A stretch of 64,000 nt of DNA from Candidatus Woesearchaeota archaeon (GCA_016185755.1 JACPMX010000011.1:62001-126000), one strand, 5' to 3'. Shown: positions 7,608 through 18,963, counted from the first letter of the stretch. Translations and numbers: made by a program. Notes: a model not told the origin generated them from the sequence alone.

Positions 7608-9011
7608 ATGCGAAGGGCAAAGATCATCTGCACAATAGGGCCAAAAACAGAGAGCGAGGATATGATAAGGAACTTGTCATCCGCGGGCATGAACATCGCA
7701 AGAATCAACATGTCCCATGGCGAGCCAGAGTGGAATGCAGTTGTCATGAAAAGGCTCAAGAAAATCAGCGAGCAGGCTATTTTTCCAATTGGACTGATGC
7801 TCGATACACAAGGGCCTGAAATAAGGACAAGCGCAAAGACCGAGTATGGCTTAGAGGAAGGCGATATATTCAGGATAGCTGTGAGCAGCGCATGCGATAT
7901 ACAGGAAGGGGAAAAGCACACTTTTGTAGACTATGCCAATCTGATAAAAAAAGTCGAGAAAGGGCAAATCATACTCATAGACAACGGACTGATTGCGCTT
8001 GAAGTCCTCAAGGTAGAGCCTTATTCTGTCACTTGCAAGGTATTGAATAAAGGGAAGCTGGGAAAAAGGAAAAGCGTGAACCTCCCGGGCATAAGAACAG
8101 GACTGCCGTCAATAACAGAAAAAGACGTGCAGGACATAAAGCTTGGCGTGGAAAACGGGGCTGATTACATAGCCCAGTCATTTGTGAGAAAAAGAGAAGA
8201 TATAAAGCAGATGAAGGAGCTTCTCAAAAGCCTTGGCTCGAATGCCATGGTGATAGCAAAGATTGAGGACCAGGAAGGCATAGAAAACATGGATGCAATC
8301 ATAGAGGAGTCTGACGGCGTGATGGTTGCACGAGGCGATTTGGGAGTCCAGATACCTTTTGAGCAGATTCCAATAGTGCAGAAATACATGGTCAAGAAAT
8401 CCATAGAGCTTGGCAAGCCAGTGATAATTGCAACCCATCTCCTTGAATCTATGATAGAAAATCCAAGGCCTACAAGGGCTGAAGTGACGGATGTTGCAAA
8501 CGCTGTCTTTGAAAAAGCCGACTGCATAATGCTTTCAGGCGAGACAACAAAAGGCGAGTACCCGGTTGAATGCGTGGCCACGATGCACAGGATAGCAAAG
8601 AATGTCCAAAGCAGGCTTAAATTCTACATGCCTCCTGACGCTATAAAGACAAAAGATGCCAAGGAAGCCATAACGCTGGGGGCTTGCATAAATGCAGAGA
8701 ACCTTGATGCAAAGGCCATAATAGTTTTTTCCAAGACAGGAAAACTGCTGAGGCTTGTGACAAAAAACAGGCCCAATATAGATATTTTTGTGTTCACAGA
8801 CAATGAGGAAGTAAAGAGAAAGCTGATGATTTACTGGAGCACGTTTCCATTCAGGATTGACTTCGACGATAATTTTGAGTTAATGGCGGAAAATGCAATA
8901 AACATGCTGAAAGAAAGCAAGTTTCTTGTCAAGGACGACAAAATAATAATAGTTTCTGACGTGAATCCGAGGCAGAATGTCGATATACTTGAAATAAGGA
9001 AGATTGATTGA
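7608..9011 (+). CDS. pyk: Pyruvate kinase
   Basis: A 467-residue enzyme with all expected segments: KIICTIGPKTES at the N-terminus, LMLDTQGPEIRT, the B-domain insert, the active-site IAKIEDQEGIENMD (Lys and Glu for metal-PEP), VMVARGDLGV, and a complete C-terminal regulatory domain. It makes pyruvate and ATP from phosphoenolpyruvate. A TATA-like ctttaaaaac near 7577-7586 precedes it. It is followed after one base by malic enzyme, so both pyruvate-forming enzymes are cotranscribed. Confidence 0.95.
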   Translation: MRRAKIICTIGPKTESEDMIRNLSSAGMNIARINMSHGEPEWNAVVMKRLKKISEQAIFPIGLMLDTQGPEIRTSAKTEYGLEEGDIFRIAVSSACDIQEGEKHTFVDYANLIKKVEKGQIILIDNGLIALEVLKVEPYSVTCKVLNKGKLGKRKSVNLPGIRTGLPSITEKDVQDIKLGVENGADYIAQSFVRKREDIKQMKELLKSLGSNAMVIAKIEDQEGIENMDAIIEESDGVMVARGDLGVQIPFEQIPIVQKYMVKKSIELGKPVIIATHLLESMIENPRPTRAEVTDVANAVFEKADCIMLSGETTKGEYPVECVATMHRIAKNVQSRLKFYMPPDAIKTKDAKEAITLGACINAENLDAKAIIVFSKTGKLLRLVTKNRPNIDIFVFTDNEEVKRKLMIYWSTFPFRIDFDDNFELMAENAINMLKESKFLVKDDKIIIVSDVNPRQNVDILEIRKID

Positions 9012-9012
9012 A

Positions 9013-10200
9013 ATGAACCTAAGGGAAAAAGCGCTAAAGCTCCACAAAGCAAACAGGGGAAAGCTTGCAACAGCTTCAAAAGTGAAGGTTGCGACAAAAG
9101 AAGACCTGAGCTTGGTTTACACTCCGGGAGTTGCTGAAGTGTGCAGGGAGATAGCTGCAAACCCTGAAAGCGTTTATGACTACACTTTCAAGTCAAATTC
9201 TGTTGCTGTTGTCACTGACGGAAGCGCTGTGCTCGGGCTTGGCAATATAGGTGCGGAAGCTTCATTGCCCGTCATGGAGGGGAAATGCGTCCTTTTCAAG
9301 GAATTAGCCAATATAGATGCCTTTCCAATCTGCCTCAAAACCCAAAATGACGGGGAGATAATCAATATAGTGAAAAACATTGCTCCTGCATTCGGAGGCA
9401 TAAATCTCGAGGATATTGCAGCGCCAAGGTGCTTTGAGATTGAATCGGCATTGCTTGACATTGGGATTCCGCTCATGCATGACGACCAGCACGGGACAGC
9501 AATTGTATTGCTTGCGGGCCTGATGAATGCTGCCAAGGTTGTAAAGAAAAATATCGATGATTTAAGAGTTGTCATAAGCGGCGCCGGGGCAGCAGGAACT
9601 GCTGTTGCAAAGCTGTTGCTATGCCTCGGGATAGACAAGACGATATGCACCTCTGTGAAGGAGATAATAGTCTGCGACAGCAGCGGGATTATCTATGAAG
9701 GCAGGCCGGATTTGAACAAGTACAAGATGCAGCTTGCAAAAATAACAAACAGGAAAAAAAGAAAAGGCACTTTGAAAGACGCTTTGGAGGGGGCAGACGC
9801 ATTCATCGGCGTTTCAACAGGCAACATACTCAATGCGGATGACTTGAAGAAAATGAATGAAAATTCCATAGTGTTTGCAATGGCCAACCCCGTACCCGAG
9901 ATAATGTTTGACGAGGCAATAAAAGTTGCTGCTGTTGTAGGCACCGGCAGAAGCGATTTTCCGAACCAAATCAACAACTCGCTTTCTTTCCCGGGAGTTT
10001 TCAGGGGCGCTCTGGATGCAAAGGCAACGATGATAAACAATGAGATGAAGATTGCAGCAGCGCATGCCTTGGCTGATTGTGTCAAGCCCACAAAGGACAA
10101 TATTCTGCCTTACACTCTGGACAAGCAGGTAGTGCCGAAAATCGCAGAAGCTGTCAGAAAAGCAGCTGTTGAAAGCGGTGTTGTCAGAAATAGATTTTAA
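9013..10200 (+). CDS. NAD(P)-dependent malic enzyme
   Basis: A 395-residue short-type malic enzyme. Visible motifs are LVYTPGVAEVCREI with the catalytic Tyr, the Lys in GKCVLFKELANIDAFPICL, metal-site LEDIAAPRCFEIE, MHDDQHGTAIV, the dinucleotide loop ISGAGAAG and FAMANPVPEI. It oxidatively decarboxylates malate to pyruvate. The ATG at 9013 is chosen over the TTG at 9004 because it gives the usual NLREKALKLH start and a one-base gap after the pyruvate kinase stop. There is no phosphotransacetylase extension, unlike long bacterial MaeB. Confidence 0.92.
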   Translation: MNLREKALKLHKANRGKLATASKVKVATKEDLSLVYTPGVAEVCREIAANPESVYDYTFKSNSVAVVTDGSAVLGLGNIGAEASLPVMEGKCVLFKELANIDAFPICLKTQNDGEIINIVKNIAPAFGGINLEDIAAPRCFEIESALLDIGIPLMHDDQHGTAIVLLAGLMNAAKVVKKNIDDLRVVISGAGAAGTAVAKLLLCLGIDKTICTSVKEIIVCDSSGIIYEGRPDLNKYKMQLAKITNRKKRKGTLKDALEGADAFIGVSTGNILNADDLKKMNENSIVFAMANPVPEIMFDEAIKVAAVVGTGRSDFPNQINNSLSFPGVFRGALDAKATMINNEMKIAAAHALADCVKPTKDNILPYTLDKQVVPKIAEAVRKAAVESGVVRNRF

Positions 10201-10244
10201 CCCTTAAACCAAATCTTTAAAAACAGCAAAAATAATTTCTTATT

Positions 10245-11528
10245 ATGCAAACTTTTGACTTGATTGTCATAGGGGCAGGCTCCGGCCTTAATGTTTCTTC
10301 CGCAGCTGCTGAAATGGGCATGAAAGTTGCCGTTGTCGAAAAAGGCCCTATGGGGGGCACCTGCCTGAACAGGGGATGCATACCCTCTAAAATCATAATT
10401 CATTCTGCTGATGTTGCCGAGACAATAAAAAAGTCAAAATTGTTCGGGATTAATTCGAAAATCAGCTCTATTGACTTTAAGAAGATAATTTCGAGGGCTT
10501 CCAACATAGTTGACAAGGATGCAAAAGAGATTGAGGAAGGAATAAAAGAAGACAAAAATACCACTTTATTCAAGACCGAAGCCGAGTTTATTGGCGACAG
10601 GATGCTAAAATCCGGAAAAGAGACCATAAGGGGCGACAAAGTAATCATAGCAGCCGGCACAAGGCCTTCTGTCCCGCCCATTGAAGGATTGGACGAAGTT
10701 GATTTTATAACAAGCGACGGGGCTTTGAGGCTGAAAAAACAGCCAAAGACAATGACGATTCTTGGAGGGGGTTATATTGCTGCTGAATTGGCGCATTTCT
10801 ATGGGGCGTTGGGAACGAAGATAAACATTATACAGAGAGGCAAGTTTTTGATTCCAAACGAGGACGAGGAAATATCAAAGAAATTTACAGAGCTATTCAG
10901 TAAGAAATATAATGTTTTAACTGAGCATACTACAATAAAAGCTTCAAAAAAAGGCAAGAAATTTGTTGCAGTCGCCGAAGGGAAAAAACAAAAGAAAAAA
11001 ATCATTTCCGATGCTTTGCTTGTAAAAACTAACGATTTTCTGGAGACAACGGCAAAAAATATATGGGCGTTAGGAGACATAGTAGGAAAATACCTTTTCA
11101 AGCACAGCGCAAACCTTGAGGCGCAGCATGTTTATTACAATGCCATCCTAAATAAAAGGATTAAAATTGATTATGGCGCAATGCCTCATGCTATATTTTC
11201 ATCACCGCAAATAGCAGGAGTCGGATTAAGGGAGCAGGATTTGAGAGAAAAAAAGATTGATTATGCAAAAGGAGTTTATAGTTACATCAATTCCGGCATG
11301 GGGATTGCTTTGCATGACAATGACGGCTTTGTCAAGATTTTTGCCGACAGAAAAACAAGAAAAATCCTTGGGTGCCATATTCTTGGGACTGATGCTTCTA
11401 CATTGATCCATGAAGTGATTGTCGCTATGAAAGCAGGCTTGGCGGTTGATTCAATAAGGGAAGCTGTCCATATCCACCCTGCCCTTTCTGAAGTTGTGCA
11501 GAGGGCTGTGAATAACATTGAGTGGTAG
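10245..11528 (+). CDS. Dihydrolipoamide dehydrogenase-like flavoprotein
   Basis: A 427-residue class I pyridine nucleotide-disulphide oxidoreductase: FAD loop IGAGSGLNVSSAAAEMG, redox disulphide in GGTCLNRGCIPSK, NAD loop ILGGGYIAAELAHFYGALG, the second FAD motif ALGDIVG and the C-terminal HIHPALSEVV with the catalytic His. It is about 40 residues shorter than typical Lpd, mainly in the NAD-binding half. No lipoyl E2 or E1 genes are nearby, so it may act on another disulphide. It has its own TATA-like box (ctttaaaaac, about 10214). Confidence 0.85.
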   Translation: MQTFDLIVIGAGSGLNVSSAAAEMGMKVAVVEKGPMGGTCLNRGCIPSKIIIHSADVAETIKKSKLFGINSKISSIDFKKIISRASNIVDKDAKEIEEGIKEDKNTTLFKTEAEFIGDRMLKSGKETIRGDKVIIAAGTRPSVPPIEGLDEVDFITSDGALRLKKQPKTMTILGGGYIAAELAHFYGALGTKINIIQRGKFLIPNEDEEISKKFTELFSKKYNVLTEHTTIKASKKGKKFVAVAEGKKQKKKIISDALLVKTNDFLETTAKNIWALGDIVGKYLFKHSANLEAQHVYYNAILNKRIKIDYGAMPHAIFSSPQIAGVGLREQDLREKKIDYAKGVYSYINSGMGIALHDNDGFVKIFADRKTRKILGCHILGTDASTLIHEVIVAMKAGLAVDSIREAVHIHPALSEVVQRAVNNIEW

Positions 11529-11581
11529 CAAACCACAATATTTTAAAATAGATTGTCAATCCTTTATTCTTGGGTGGTTCG

Positions 11582-13030
11582 GTGTACAGAACAGAAAAAG
11601 ACGTAATGGGCCCTATAGAAGTGCCTGCAGACTCTTATTATGGGGCTTTCACGCAAAGGGCAAAGATAAATTTCCAGATAAGCGGCATCAAAGCCCATCA
11701 GGAATTTCTTGTTGCATTAGCCATTATAAAAAAGGCCGCTGCACTGGCGAACATGGAACTGAAGCAGCTTGATGAAAAGCTCGGGAATGCAATAGTGAAT
11801 GCTGCTGACGAGGTTACTGAAGGCAAATTTGACCCTTATTTTGTCCTTGATGTTTACCAGGCTGGTGCCGGAACTCCTTTCAACATGAACTGCAACGAGA
11901 TAATCGCCAACAGGGCTACTGAAATTCTTGGAGGAAAACTTGGGCAGTATATTGTGAACCCTAACAACCACGTCAACATGGCGCAGAGCACTAATGATGT
12001 GATCCCCACAGCAACAAGGATTGCAATTTTAATATTGCTTAAAGAGCTGATTGGCGAAGCAAGAAAATTTGAATGGTCCTTGAGAAAAAAGGCAGAAGAA
12101 TTCAAACCGATTTTAAAAGTCGGAAGAACCCATTGGGAAGATGCCGTGCCTGTAACGCTCGGGCAGGAATTTGAAGCATATGCTGTTTCTGCTGCAAAAG
12201 ACATTGAAAGAATGATTAAGTTTGCAGAAGAGCTTAAAGAACTCGGCATTGGGGGGACAGCAATAGGCACAGGCATAACAACACACCCAAAATTCCATGA
12301 AACAATAGTTAGAAAATTAAATGAACTGACAAAATTGGAATTAAAAACCTCAAAAAACCTGATTGAATTGACGCAGAACTACAACTGCTTTGTCTCATTC
12401 TCAAGCTCGCTGAAGATGCTTGCCATTGACCTGTTCAGGTTTGCAAACAATTTGAGCATCATGAATTCAGGCCCTAAAGCAGGCATTTCCGAGATTTTGC
12501 TGCCGGATGTGGAGCCGGGCTCCTCCATAATGCCCGGCAAGATAAACCCAAGCATTCCTGAATGTGTCATTATGGTAAGCTTTGACGTCATGGGCAAGGA
12601 CAAGACTGTTGAATTGGCTGCGCAATACTCAATCCTGGAACTAAATGTCATGTGCCCTGTTATTGCCTATAATATTCTTCAGTCGATGAAAATCCTTATT
12701 TCCACTTTGAAAATGTTCAGGGAGCTCTGCATTGACGGAATACAGGCTGATGAAGAAAGATGCCGTGAATTGCTGGACAAAAGCACTGCAATAGCGACTG
12801 CATTGAACCCCTACATCGGATACCAGGTTGTGTCCAAGATAGTGAAGGAGGCATTGAAAAACAATAATTCAATCAAGGAAACTATCCTGAAATACGGCCT
12901 GATTGAGGAGAAAGACCTTAACAGGATTTTGTCACCTGAAGAGATGACGCAGCCGAAAGAGGCTGACAAGGAAATTATGTTTAAGATTAAGAACAGTGAG
13001 GGATATAAGAAGATATTGGAAAATTTGTAA
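11582..13030 (+). CDS. Class II fumarase/aspartate ammonia-lyase family enzyme
   Basis: A lyase of about 482 residues. It has DVYQAGAGTPFNMN and NPNNHVNMAQSTND, which are aspartase-like, but also GRTHWEDAVPVTLGQEF, where the His is fumarase-like (aspartases usually have Gln). The mobile catalytic loop is GSSIMPGKINPSIPE. It could make fumarate from aspartate or hydrate fumarate to malate; both fit beside malate dehydrogenase and malic enzyme. The start GTG at 11582 has a GGTGG ribosome site five bases upstream and is preferred to the TTG at 11570. Confidence 0.85.
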   Translation: MYRTEKDVMGPIEVPADSYYGAFTQRAKINFQISGIKAHQEFLVALAIIKKAAALANMELKQLDEKLGNAIVNAADEVTEGKFDPYFVLDVYQAGAGTPFNMNCNEIIANRATEILGGKLGQYIVNPNNHVNMAQSTNDVIPTATRIAILILLKELIGEARKFEWSLRKKAEEFKPILKVGRTHWEDAVPVTLGQEFEAYAVSAAKDIERMIKFAEELKELGIGGTAIGTGITTHPKFHETIVRKLNELTKLELKTSKNLIELTQNYNCFVSFSSSLKMLAIDLFRFANNLSIMNSGPKAGISEILLPDVEPGSSIMPGKINPSIPECVIMVSFDVMGKDKTVELAAQYSILELNVMCPVIAYNILQSMKILISTLKMFRELCIDGIQADEERCRELLDKSTAIATALNPYIGYQVVSKIVKEALKNNNSIKETILKYGLIEEKDLNRILSPEEMTQPKEADKEIMFKIKNSEGYKKILENL

Positions 13031-13033
13031 AAA

Positions 13034-13333
13034 ATGAAATACTCGATTGCCACCATGCCTTCCGGTAGGCAGCTGGATGTATGGGGATTTTATGACAGAA
13101 TGTGCGGAATATACCATGCGAAAGGACTATCTGGTCAGCCAGCTCAACTTCCGCTACTAACCCAGGCCGAAGTTGATGGCATATTGGCTGATATTGGAAT
13201 CAGGTCTGACAGCGATAGGCTGCATGTTAGAACAGATTTAATAGATACGGGGCGCTTGGAAAAAACCGTTGGCGGATTCAGGCCAACTGCTAAGGGAGTC
13301 AGAGAATGGCATGCATGGAACAGAAGAATATGA
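13034..13333 (+). CDS. Small hypothetical protein, possibly winged-helix
   Basis: A 99-residue protein whose ATG is three bases after the lyase stop, suggesting cotranscription. Residues 45-95 read as a helix, a helix and a small hairpin (LLTQAEVDGILADIG ... TGRLEKTVGGFRPTAKGVREW), which resembles a winged-helix wing with its ARPT-like turn. No definite family is recognised. A regulatory role for the metabolic block is possible but unproved. Confidence 0.6.
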   Translation: MKYSIATMPSGRQLDVWGFYDRMCGIYHAKGLSGQPAQLPLLTQAEVDGILADIGIRSDSDRLHVRTDLIDTGRLEKTVGGFRPTAKGVREWHAWNRRI

Positions 13334-13362
13334 TTTAATCCAGAACAAAACATTAAGTTTAA

Positions 13363-14328
<966 letters not shown>

Positions 14329-14374
14329 TACAAACACCGCAAAACTTAAATACTTCTGAATCAAGAATTGCAGT

Positions 14375-14638
14375 ATGGACAAGCCTGAGGAGATGCAGGT
14401 CGGCAAAGTAAGCCATTATTTCTCTAAAATAGGGGTTGCTGTAATTGATGTTACGGGCGGCAGCATAAAAGTCGGCGATGAAATACACATTAAAGGCCAC
14501 ACCACTGACTTCAAGCAGAAAGTGGCTTCAATGCAGATAGAGCAGGACAAGATTGAGATTGCAGAGCCCGGCCAGTCTATCGGGATTAAAGTGAATGAGC
14601 CGGTCAGGCAGCATGATGCCGTTTACAAGGAAATTTGA
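14375..14638 (+). CDS. Translation-factor-like beta-barrel protein
   Basis: An 87-residue protein that resembles domain II of EF-Tu/EF-1A standing alone: KVSHYFSKIGVAVIDVTGGSIKVGDEIHIKG, then the characteristic SMQIEQDKIEIAEPGQSIGIKV. Stand-alone proteins of this kind are common in archaea and bacteria and have no proven role. It sits 46 bp before alaS on the same strand with a TATA-like acttaaatac about 30 bp before its ATG. Confidence 0.75.
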   Translation: MDKPEEMQVGKVSHYFSKIGVAVIDVTGGSIKVGDEIHIKGHTTDFKQKVASMQIEQDKIEIAEPGQSIGIKVNEPVRQHDAVYKEI

Positions 14639-14684
14639 TTTCTGACCAATAAGTTTTAAAAACAAACTATTTCTAGCTTAATTT

Positions 14685-17216
14685 ATGCCAACAGACAAGG
14701 AAATAAAAAAGGAATTCAAGGCAAAAGCAAGCAAGGAGCCTGACAAGTATTATGCAACCTCTGTTCTAAAAGCAGAAGGATTCGAAAGGAAGAAATGCAT
14801 TAAATGCGGCACTTTTTACTGGTCGACAGAAAATGACGATGTCTGCGGCAATCCGGCATGCTCCGGGGGATTTAGATTCATAGGCAACACTCCGGCAACA
14901 AAGAAACTTGATTACATCGGGATATGGAAAGAGTTCTCAGGCCTGTTCAAGAAATGGGGGTACACTCCAATAAAAAGATACCCCGTTGTTGCAAGATGGA
15001 GGGATGATACCGATTTTGTGCAGGCTTCTATTTATGATTTTCAGCCTTATGTGGTGAGCGGAGCAGTTGAACCCCCTGCAAACCCATTGGTTGTGCCACA
15101 GCCAGTCCTGCGCTTTAATGACATAGACAATGTCGGCATAACCGGGTCCCATTATTGCTGCTTCGTCATGATAGGCCAGCACGCCTTCATGAAGCCAAAA
15201 GACTGGAACCAGGCAAAATATTTTACAGACATCCACAACTGGCTTAAACAGGGATTGGGATTAAAAAACGAGGAAATCAAGTTCCATGAGGATGCGTGGG
15301 CCGGCGGGGGAAACTTTGGCCCTTGCATGGAATATTTCTCAAGAGGCCTTGAGCTTGGAAACCAGGTTTACATGATGTACGAGCAGACTCCCTCCGGAAA
15401 CAAAGAGCTTGACTTAAAAGTCCTTGACATGGGCATGGGCCACGAAAGGAATGCATGGTTTACACAGGGAAAATCTACAAGCTATGAAACAACATTCCCG
15501 ACAGTTGTTCAAAAACTGAAATCAATAACCGGGGTAAAAACAGATGAGCACATGATGCACAAATTCCTCCCTTACTCCTCTTATCTTAATGTTGATGAAG
15601 TTGATGACATAAATAAAACCTGGAATGAAGTTGCAAAAAAAACAGGATACGGTGTAAATGAGCTCAGAGCTCCAGTCCTGGAGCACGCGGCGCTTTACTC
15701 GATTGCAGAGCATTCAAGGGCTTTGCTTGTTGCGCTAAGCGATGGCGCTTTGCCAAGCAATGTGGGCGGAGGCTATAATCTAAGGGTTATTTTGAGAAGG
15801 GCCCTTTCCTTTATCGACAAATACAAATGGGACATCTATTTGCCTGAGGTGTGCAGGCTGCATGCTGACTACCTGAAGCCATTGTTCCCTGAACTGAGCG
15901 AAAACCTTGACGAAGTTGAGAAAATACTTGAAGTTGAAAAGTCAAAATACGAGGCTACAAAGCAGAAAACGGGCTCAATGATCTCAAAATTGGTGAAGGA
16001 AGAGATTGATGATAAAAAACTGCTGCTCCTTTACGACAGCTACGGCATAACTCCGGAAATAGTCAGGGAAGAGTCATTGAAATCAGGCAAGAAAATCAAT
16101 GTGCCTGAAAACTTCTATGCAAAAGTTGCGGAACTGCATGAAAAAAAAGAGCAGGAGCATGCCACAAAAAGAGAAGAAAAGCTGGATCTTGAAGGCATTC
16201 CAGACACAAAAGCGCTTTATTTTGAGGATTATGCAAAAACAAAATTCAAGGCAAGGATTGTGAAGGTTATTGACAATAAAATTATTCTTGACCAAACATA
16301 CTTTTATCCTACAAGCGGAGGGCAGTTGCATGATACAGGCACGATAAACGGGGAAGAAGTAACTGATGTATTCAAGCAAGGGGGGATAATTGTTCATGTT
16401 TTGCATGAAAGCACAAAATTAAAAGAAAATCAAAGCGCAGAATGCGAGATTGACTTGGACAGAAGGCTGCAGCTTGCAAAGCACCATACTTCAACCCATA
16501 TCGTAAATGCAGCTGCAAGGAAAGTGCTCGGAAACCACATAAACCAGGCCGGCGCCAAAAAAGACATTGACAAGGCGACAATCGACCTGACACATTACCA
16601 GAGCATAAGCGATGAGGAACTGCAAAAAATTGAGGAAGAGGCGAACAAATTGGTTAAGAAATCGCTTCATGTGCACAGCAGCTTCCTGCCAAGGACCGAG
16701 GCGGAGCAGACTTACGGAATGAACATCTATCAAGGTGGGGCTGTACCGGGAAAATTATTGAGGATAGTCAACATTGAAGGAGTTGACGTGGAGGCATGCG
16801 GCGGAACTCACTTGAAAAACACTTCAGAGGCTGGCGAGATAAAGATACTGAAAGCATCGAAGATAAGCGACGGCATTGTAAGGCTGTATTTTACAGCTGG
16901 AGAGGCTGCACAAAAGGAGAAGCATGGAGAAAGGCAAATACTTGAGGAAGCTGCAAGATTATTGAACGTTGAAGCAAGCCAATTGCCTTCAAGAGTTGCA
17001 GAATTGTTCGAAAAATGGAAGCTTGCAAGGAAAGCTGTTGAGAAGAAAAAAGATATTGATGTGAAAGAATTGAATCTGAGGTCAAAAGAAGAATTCAAGG
17101 GAAACGTTCTTGACAAAGTTGCTGAAATATTAAAGACGCAGCCGGAGCACGTTGTAAAGACCATAAAGAGATTTCTAAATGAGATGGAAGAATATAAAAA
17201 GAAAATAAAAAAATAA
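14685..17216 (+). CDS. alaS: Alanyl-tRNA synthetase (archaeal type)
   Basis: An 843-residue archaeal-type AlaRS with an N-terminal zinc-finger-like CIKCGTFYWS...CGNPAC (about residues 37-57), the class II catalytic core with KWGYTPIKRYPVVARWRDDTDF, the editing domain with HHTSTHIVNAAARKVLG, the second metal site CGGTHLKNTSEAG, and a C-terminal helical region. It charges tRNA-Ala and hydrolyses mis-charged Ser/Gly. The size is slightly below the usual archaeal 890-910, mostly in the C-terminal domain. TATA-like AGTTTTAAAAAC lies upstream. Confidence 0.95.
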   Translation: MPTDKEIKKEFKAKASKEPDKYYATSVLKAEGFERKKCIKCGTFYWSTENDDVCGNPACSGGFRFIGNTPATKKLDYIGIWKEFSGLFKKWGYTPIKRYPVVARWRDDTDFVQASIYDFQPYVVSGAVEPPANPLVVPQPVLRFNDIDNVGITGSHYCCFVMIGQHAFMKPKDWNQAKYFTDIHNWLKQGLGLKNEEIKFHEDAWAGGGNFGPCMEYFSRGLELGNQVYMMYEQTPSGNKELDLKVLDMGMGHERNAWFTQGKSTSYETTFPTVVQKLKSITGVKTDEHMMHKFLPYSSYLNVDEVDDINKTWNEVAKKTGYGVNELRAPVLEHAALYSIAEHSRALLVALSDGALPSNVGGGYNLRVILRRALSFIDKYKWDIYLPEVCRLHADYLKPLFPELSENLDEVEKILEVEKSKYEATKQKTGSMISKLVKEEIDDKKLLLLYDSYGITPEIVREESLKSGKKINVPENFYAKVAELHEKKEQEHATKREEKLDLEGIPDTKALYFEDYAKTKFKARIVKVIDNKIILDQTYFYPTSGGQLHDTGTINGEEVTDVFKQGGIIVHVLHESTKLKENQSAECEIDLDRRLQLAKHHTSTHIVNAAARKVLGNHINQAGAKKDIDKATIDLTHYQSISDEELQKIEEEANKLVKKSLHVHSSFLPRTEAEQTYGMNIYQGGAVPGKLLRIVNIEGVDVEACGGTHLKNTSEAGEIKILKASKISDGIVRLYFTAGEAAQKEKHGERQILEEAARLLNVEASQLPSRVAELFEKWKLARKAVEKKKDIDVKELNLRSKEEFKGNVLDKVAEILKTQPEHVVKTIKRFLNEMEEYKKKIKK

Positions 17217-17217
17217 A

Positions 17218-18963
17218 TTATTTAATTTGTTGTCTAGCTTCATACATTATCACTAATTTATCTAGGTTAATTGCATTTGCAAATGCTCTTGCTGCGCTTC
17301 TTACAATGTCCCTATCATAACCTTCACCCCATATATAACGTCCGCTTACATCTTGCAACAGAATTTCAGTCCTAGCGAATGACTGTATGCCCTCAGCGCC
17401 AATTGTGTTCCTGTTATGTTGAGAATAGGTTTTTAGCACCATGTCCATGCCAACTGCTTGTTTCATGGCATCAACAATTGCTTCTATCTGGCCCATTCCT
17501 TGTCCGACATATTCTGTCACGGGTCCCTCATCAACTCGTAAAGCTACACTTATTTTTATCGGATCGTCTCTATGTTGAGCTTTAATATAAGAATGATCTA
17601 CATATTCAATAGGTAGTTTAACTTCAGTGTGAAATCCTTCTTCACCCATCAAAATCTTTAATTCCCGATGAGTTACTGTTCTTTGGTCTTTTGCAAAACC
17701 AACAAATTTATCATAAACTCTTGCGCTTTCATCCTGATTCCATGCTCCTGTTGGTGTTTTTTGGAGTCCATAACCAAGCAAATTTAAATGATATTCAAGA
17801 GCATTAATCCCAGATCTTCTTCCAAGAGGAAATTTGGAACCTCCAGCACCAATTTCATCACCAGTAACACCTTCGTAAACATGGGCATTCCCTAGTTTAA
17901 GCCCTTTTATTTGCCCTGCCTGGTGTATTCCTGCTTCATGTGATCTTGTATTTGAACCAACAACGGGTTGAGTTCTGCCTGGATGAAATCCGGTAAATCC
18001 TGCGACTTCAACGCTCGCTGGAAATATCTTTCTTGTATGTATTCCGGTTTTTACTCCATAAAGCCCTCTTGAATCATGTGCAATATTCATTGCTACTTGC
18101 TCTAGTGAAGTGTTACCTGCCCTTTCACCTATTCCATTAACAGTGCATTCAAATTGTCTTACACCTTCTTCTATGCTTGCCAAGCTTGAAGCGACTGCTA
18201 ATCCATGGTCATTGTGAATATGTGCACTCATAAGGAGGTGTTCTATTCCTGGGACATTTTTCTTTAATTCCATTATATAATCTGCATATATTCTCGGATG
18301 AACAACCACCCCCACTGTGTCTGGAATGTTAAAAGTAAATCCAACTCGACCCACGTATGGTCTTATGGCAACCATTACATGATTATAGATTTCAATTAAT
18401 AAATCAATGGGTGTCCTCATCGCATCTTCTGCTGAAACTTCAACCATCCCATATTTACCTGCTTTTAAAAATTTTTCAGCAGCCCGCGCTGCGCTTTCCG
18501 CCATCATGTACTTTAAATCTTCAGGCTTTTTTCCAGGAAATTTTGCCATTCTGTGTTCATCGGATGTCGAAACAAAAGTGTGAATACCGGGCAATCGTGC
18601 TGATTGCACAGCTTCCCATGCAGCATCTACATCTGCCGGAAGAGCCCTGGCCAAGCTATAAATCAATATATCTCTACCGCTTGATGGGGTGTCTTCATGC
18701 TGATTAAGTGCATCAATCACTTTATGAGTTGCATCAATCTCATTAGGATCCGATATAGCAAAACTAACTTCCATTGCATCAACTCCCATTGCTTCAATAA
18801 ATTTCGACAGATGTGCTTTCTCCAGAGGTCCCTGAGCGGCGCCCGGAGTCTGCTCTCCATCTCGCAACGTCGTATCAAAAATCAATAATCTCCTGATATC
18901 TGGTTCTCCAAAGATTTTTGGATTTATGTATCCGGCATACGGCGAATTTATTGTTGATTGCAT
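17218..18963 (-). CDS. leuA: 2-isopropylmalate synthase (alpha-IPMS)
   Basis: A 581-residue enzyme: LLIFDTTLRDGEQTPGAA (metal and substrate Arg-Asp), FNIPDTVGVVVHP, the HIHNDHG metal motif, CTVNGIGERAGN, then a linker and a C-terminal regulatory-type domain ending GYDRDIVRSAARAFANAINL. It condenses 2-oxoisovalerate and acetyl-CoA in the first committed step of leucine synthesis; homocitrate or citramalate synthases are close relatives, so substrate choice is not proved. No leuBCD is in the window. A GAGG ribosome site precedes ATG 18963. Upstream is a leucine-rich leader ORF with its own promoter, which strongly suggests leucine control. Confidence 0.88.
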   Translation of the reverse strand: MQSTINSPYAGYINPKIFGEPDIRRLLIFDTTLRDGEQTPGAAQGPLEKAHLSKFIEAMGVDAMEVSFAISDPNEIDATHKVIDALNQHEDTPSSGRDILIYSLARALPADVDAAWEAVQSARLPGIHTFVSTSDEHRMAKFPGKKPEDLKYMMAESAARAAEKFLKAGKYGMVEVSAEDAMRTPIDLLIEIYNHVMVAIRPYVGRVGFTFNIPDTVGVVVHPRIYADYIMELKKNVPGIEHLLMSAHIHNDHGLAVASSLASIEEGVRQFECTVNGIGERAGNTSLEQVAMNIAHDSRGLYGVKTGIHTRKIFPASVEVAGFTGFHPGRTQPVVGSNTRSHEAGIHQAGQIKGLKLGNAHVYEGVTGDEIGAGGSKFPLGRRSGINALEYHLNLLGYGLQKTPTGAWNQDESARVYDKFVGFAKDQRTVTHRELKILMGEEGFHTEVKLPIEYVDHSYIKAQHRDDPIKISVALRVDEGPVTEYVGQGMGQIEAIVDAMKQAVGMDMVLKTYSQHNRNTIGAEGIQSFARTEILLQDVSGRYIWGEGYDRDIVRSAARAFANAINLDKLVIMYEARQQIK